From positions 1 to 64,000 of the forward strand of contig NZ_SLVM01000012.1 of assembly GCF_004339675.1 (NCBI RefSeq): a stretch of DNA of 64,000 nucleotides. The letters run 5' to 3'. The notes beneath the pieces are model-generated. The model did no database searches. It had not been told where the DNA came from and saw only the letters and a list, made by a program, of their open reading frames with translations. Made by a program: the position numbers and the translations under genes. Each line of letters starts with the position of its first letter. Position 1 is the stretch's first letter. Positions 63,580 through 64,000 of the stretch are shown here, piece by piece. The DNA comes from Rhodovulum steppense (GTDB lineage: Bacteria > Pseudomonadota > Alphaproteobacteria > Rhodobacterales > Rhodobacteraceae).

Positions 63580-63706
63580 CTGCCCGCTACCCCGTCCTCG
63601 GATCGTCCGACCACCGTTCATGCGCGTTCGCCGCGCGCGATTATGCGGCTGTCCTAGCACAGATAATCGGGAGGCAAAACGCCTTTGGGGCGGAAAAAAG
63701 TGCGCC

Positions 63707-64000
63707 TCAGGCGACCGCGCGCAGGTCGGCCGCCTCAAGGCAGGCCCCCGGCAGCCGGGCGGCCTCGGCGGGCGAACAGGTCACCAGCCGGAACGCACCG
63801 GGACGGGCGAACAGCGCGCGAAGCAGCCGGTTGGTCAGCGCATGCCCGGCCCGTTCGCCACGATAGCGGCCAAGGATCGGCGCACCCGCCAGCGCCAGAT
63901 CGCCCAGCGCGTCCAGCATCTTGTGGCGCACCGCCTCGTCGGCATGGCGCAGCCCGCCGGGGCTGAGCACCCGGTCACCCTCGACCACGACGGCATTCTT
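63707..64000 (-). CDS. lpxC: UDP-3-O-acyl-N-acetylglucosamine deacetylase LpxC, C-terminal part
   Basis: The last 97 codons of LpxC, the committed enzyme of lipid A synthesis, are present: [20 protein letters not shown] contains the His and Asp zinc-site and catalytic residues of the C-terminal domain, and [17 protein letters not shown] follows. The gene continues past the right edge of the window. bamD starts 127 bp downstream. Confidence 0.93.
   Translation of the reverse strand, partial: KNAVVVEGDRVLSPGGLRHADEAVRHKMLDALGDLALAGAPILGRYRGERAGHALTNRLLRALFARPGAFRLVTCSPAEAARLPGACLEAADLRAVA

Overview
This 64 kb window is high-GC chromosomal DNA from an alphaproteobacterium, most likely of the order Rhodobacterales. 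The evidence is family content and gene order: an unbroken ruvCAB / ybgC-tolQRAB-pal-cpoB / tilS / ftsH block, an lpxC-bamD-recN end of a cell-envelope cluster, aerobic cobaltochelatase genes cobS and cobT, LysR and DUF1127 neighbours, a BLUF blue-light receptor, and very strong GC bias at third codon positions. The genus cannot be told from sequence alone. No prophage, CRISPR array, tRNA or rRNA was seen. The one stable RNA found is RNase P RNA (rnpB, minus strand, about 7.03-7.42 kb).

Layout. 0-5 kb: an unidentified partial gene and a small unknown gene in slightly AT-richer DNA, a YmdB-type phosphodiesterase, a LysR regulator divergent from a DUF1127 gene, a Bax-inhibitor-like membrane protein, and a baeRF-like protein. 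5-12 kb: rpmG, two tandem DUF533 genes, rnpB, an AmpD-like amidase, a lipoprotein, gatA-gatC and purU. 11.8-12.7 kb: a decayed IS481 element carrying a fragment of an IS3-type element, sitting exactly on the stop codon of a ceramidase-like gene. 13-16.5 kb: a UPF0173 hydrolase, a YjhX(TopAI)/GNAT pair resembling a toxin-antitoxin module, tadA and rluB. 16.6-22.1 kb: a plus-strand operon of a 27-residue membrane peptide, XpaC, TelA, a DUF2927 lipoprotein, an SPFH-GYF_2 protein and a zinc-ribbon membrane protein. This is the best candidate here for a little-described system.

22-32.5 kb: a frameshifted YrbL-type gene, hsp20, a PfkB sugar kinase with dtd, an Lhr-type helicase with the phosphoesterase PdeM (the ligase and exonuclease partners are absent here), a LytTR membrane regulator, a thioesterase, and one-carbon genes folD and fhs beside a chorismate mutase. 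With purU these cover production and re-use of formate on tetrahydrofolate. 32.6-44.4 kb: about 12 kb of co-directional minus-strand genes from ruvC to ftsH (recombination, envelope constriction, tRNA lysidine synthesis, membrane proteolysis).

44.7-64 kb: a second DUF1127 gene, prmA, a P-loop kinase-like protein, msrA, a GNAT, a flavin reductase, mtnP-apt (methylthioadenosine and adenine salvage), two GlcD-like FAD oxidases, a degenerate metallo-beta-lactamase-fold protein, DUF427, aminopeptidase P, a BLUF protein convergent with cobT, cobS, and finally recN, bamD and the 3' part of lpxC.

A dispersed intergenic repeat with core GGGTATTT-N3-CCAAGAAGAAG (and a GGATATTT variant) occurs seven times. 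Two copies sit in a longer hairpin-containing element of about 90-95 bp.
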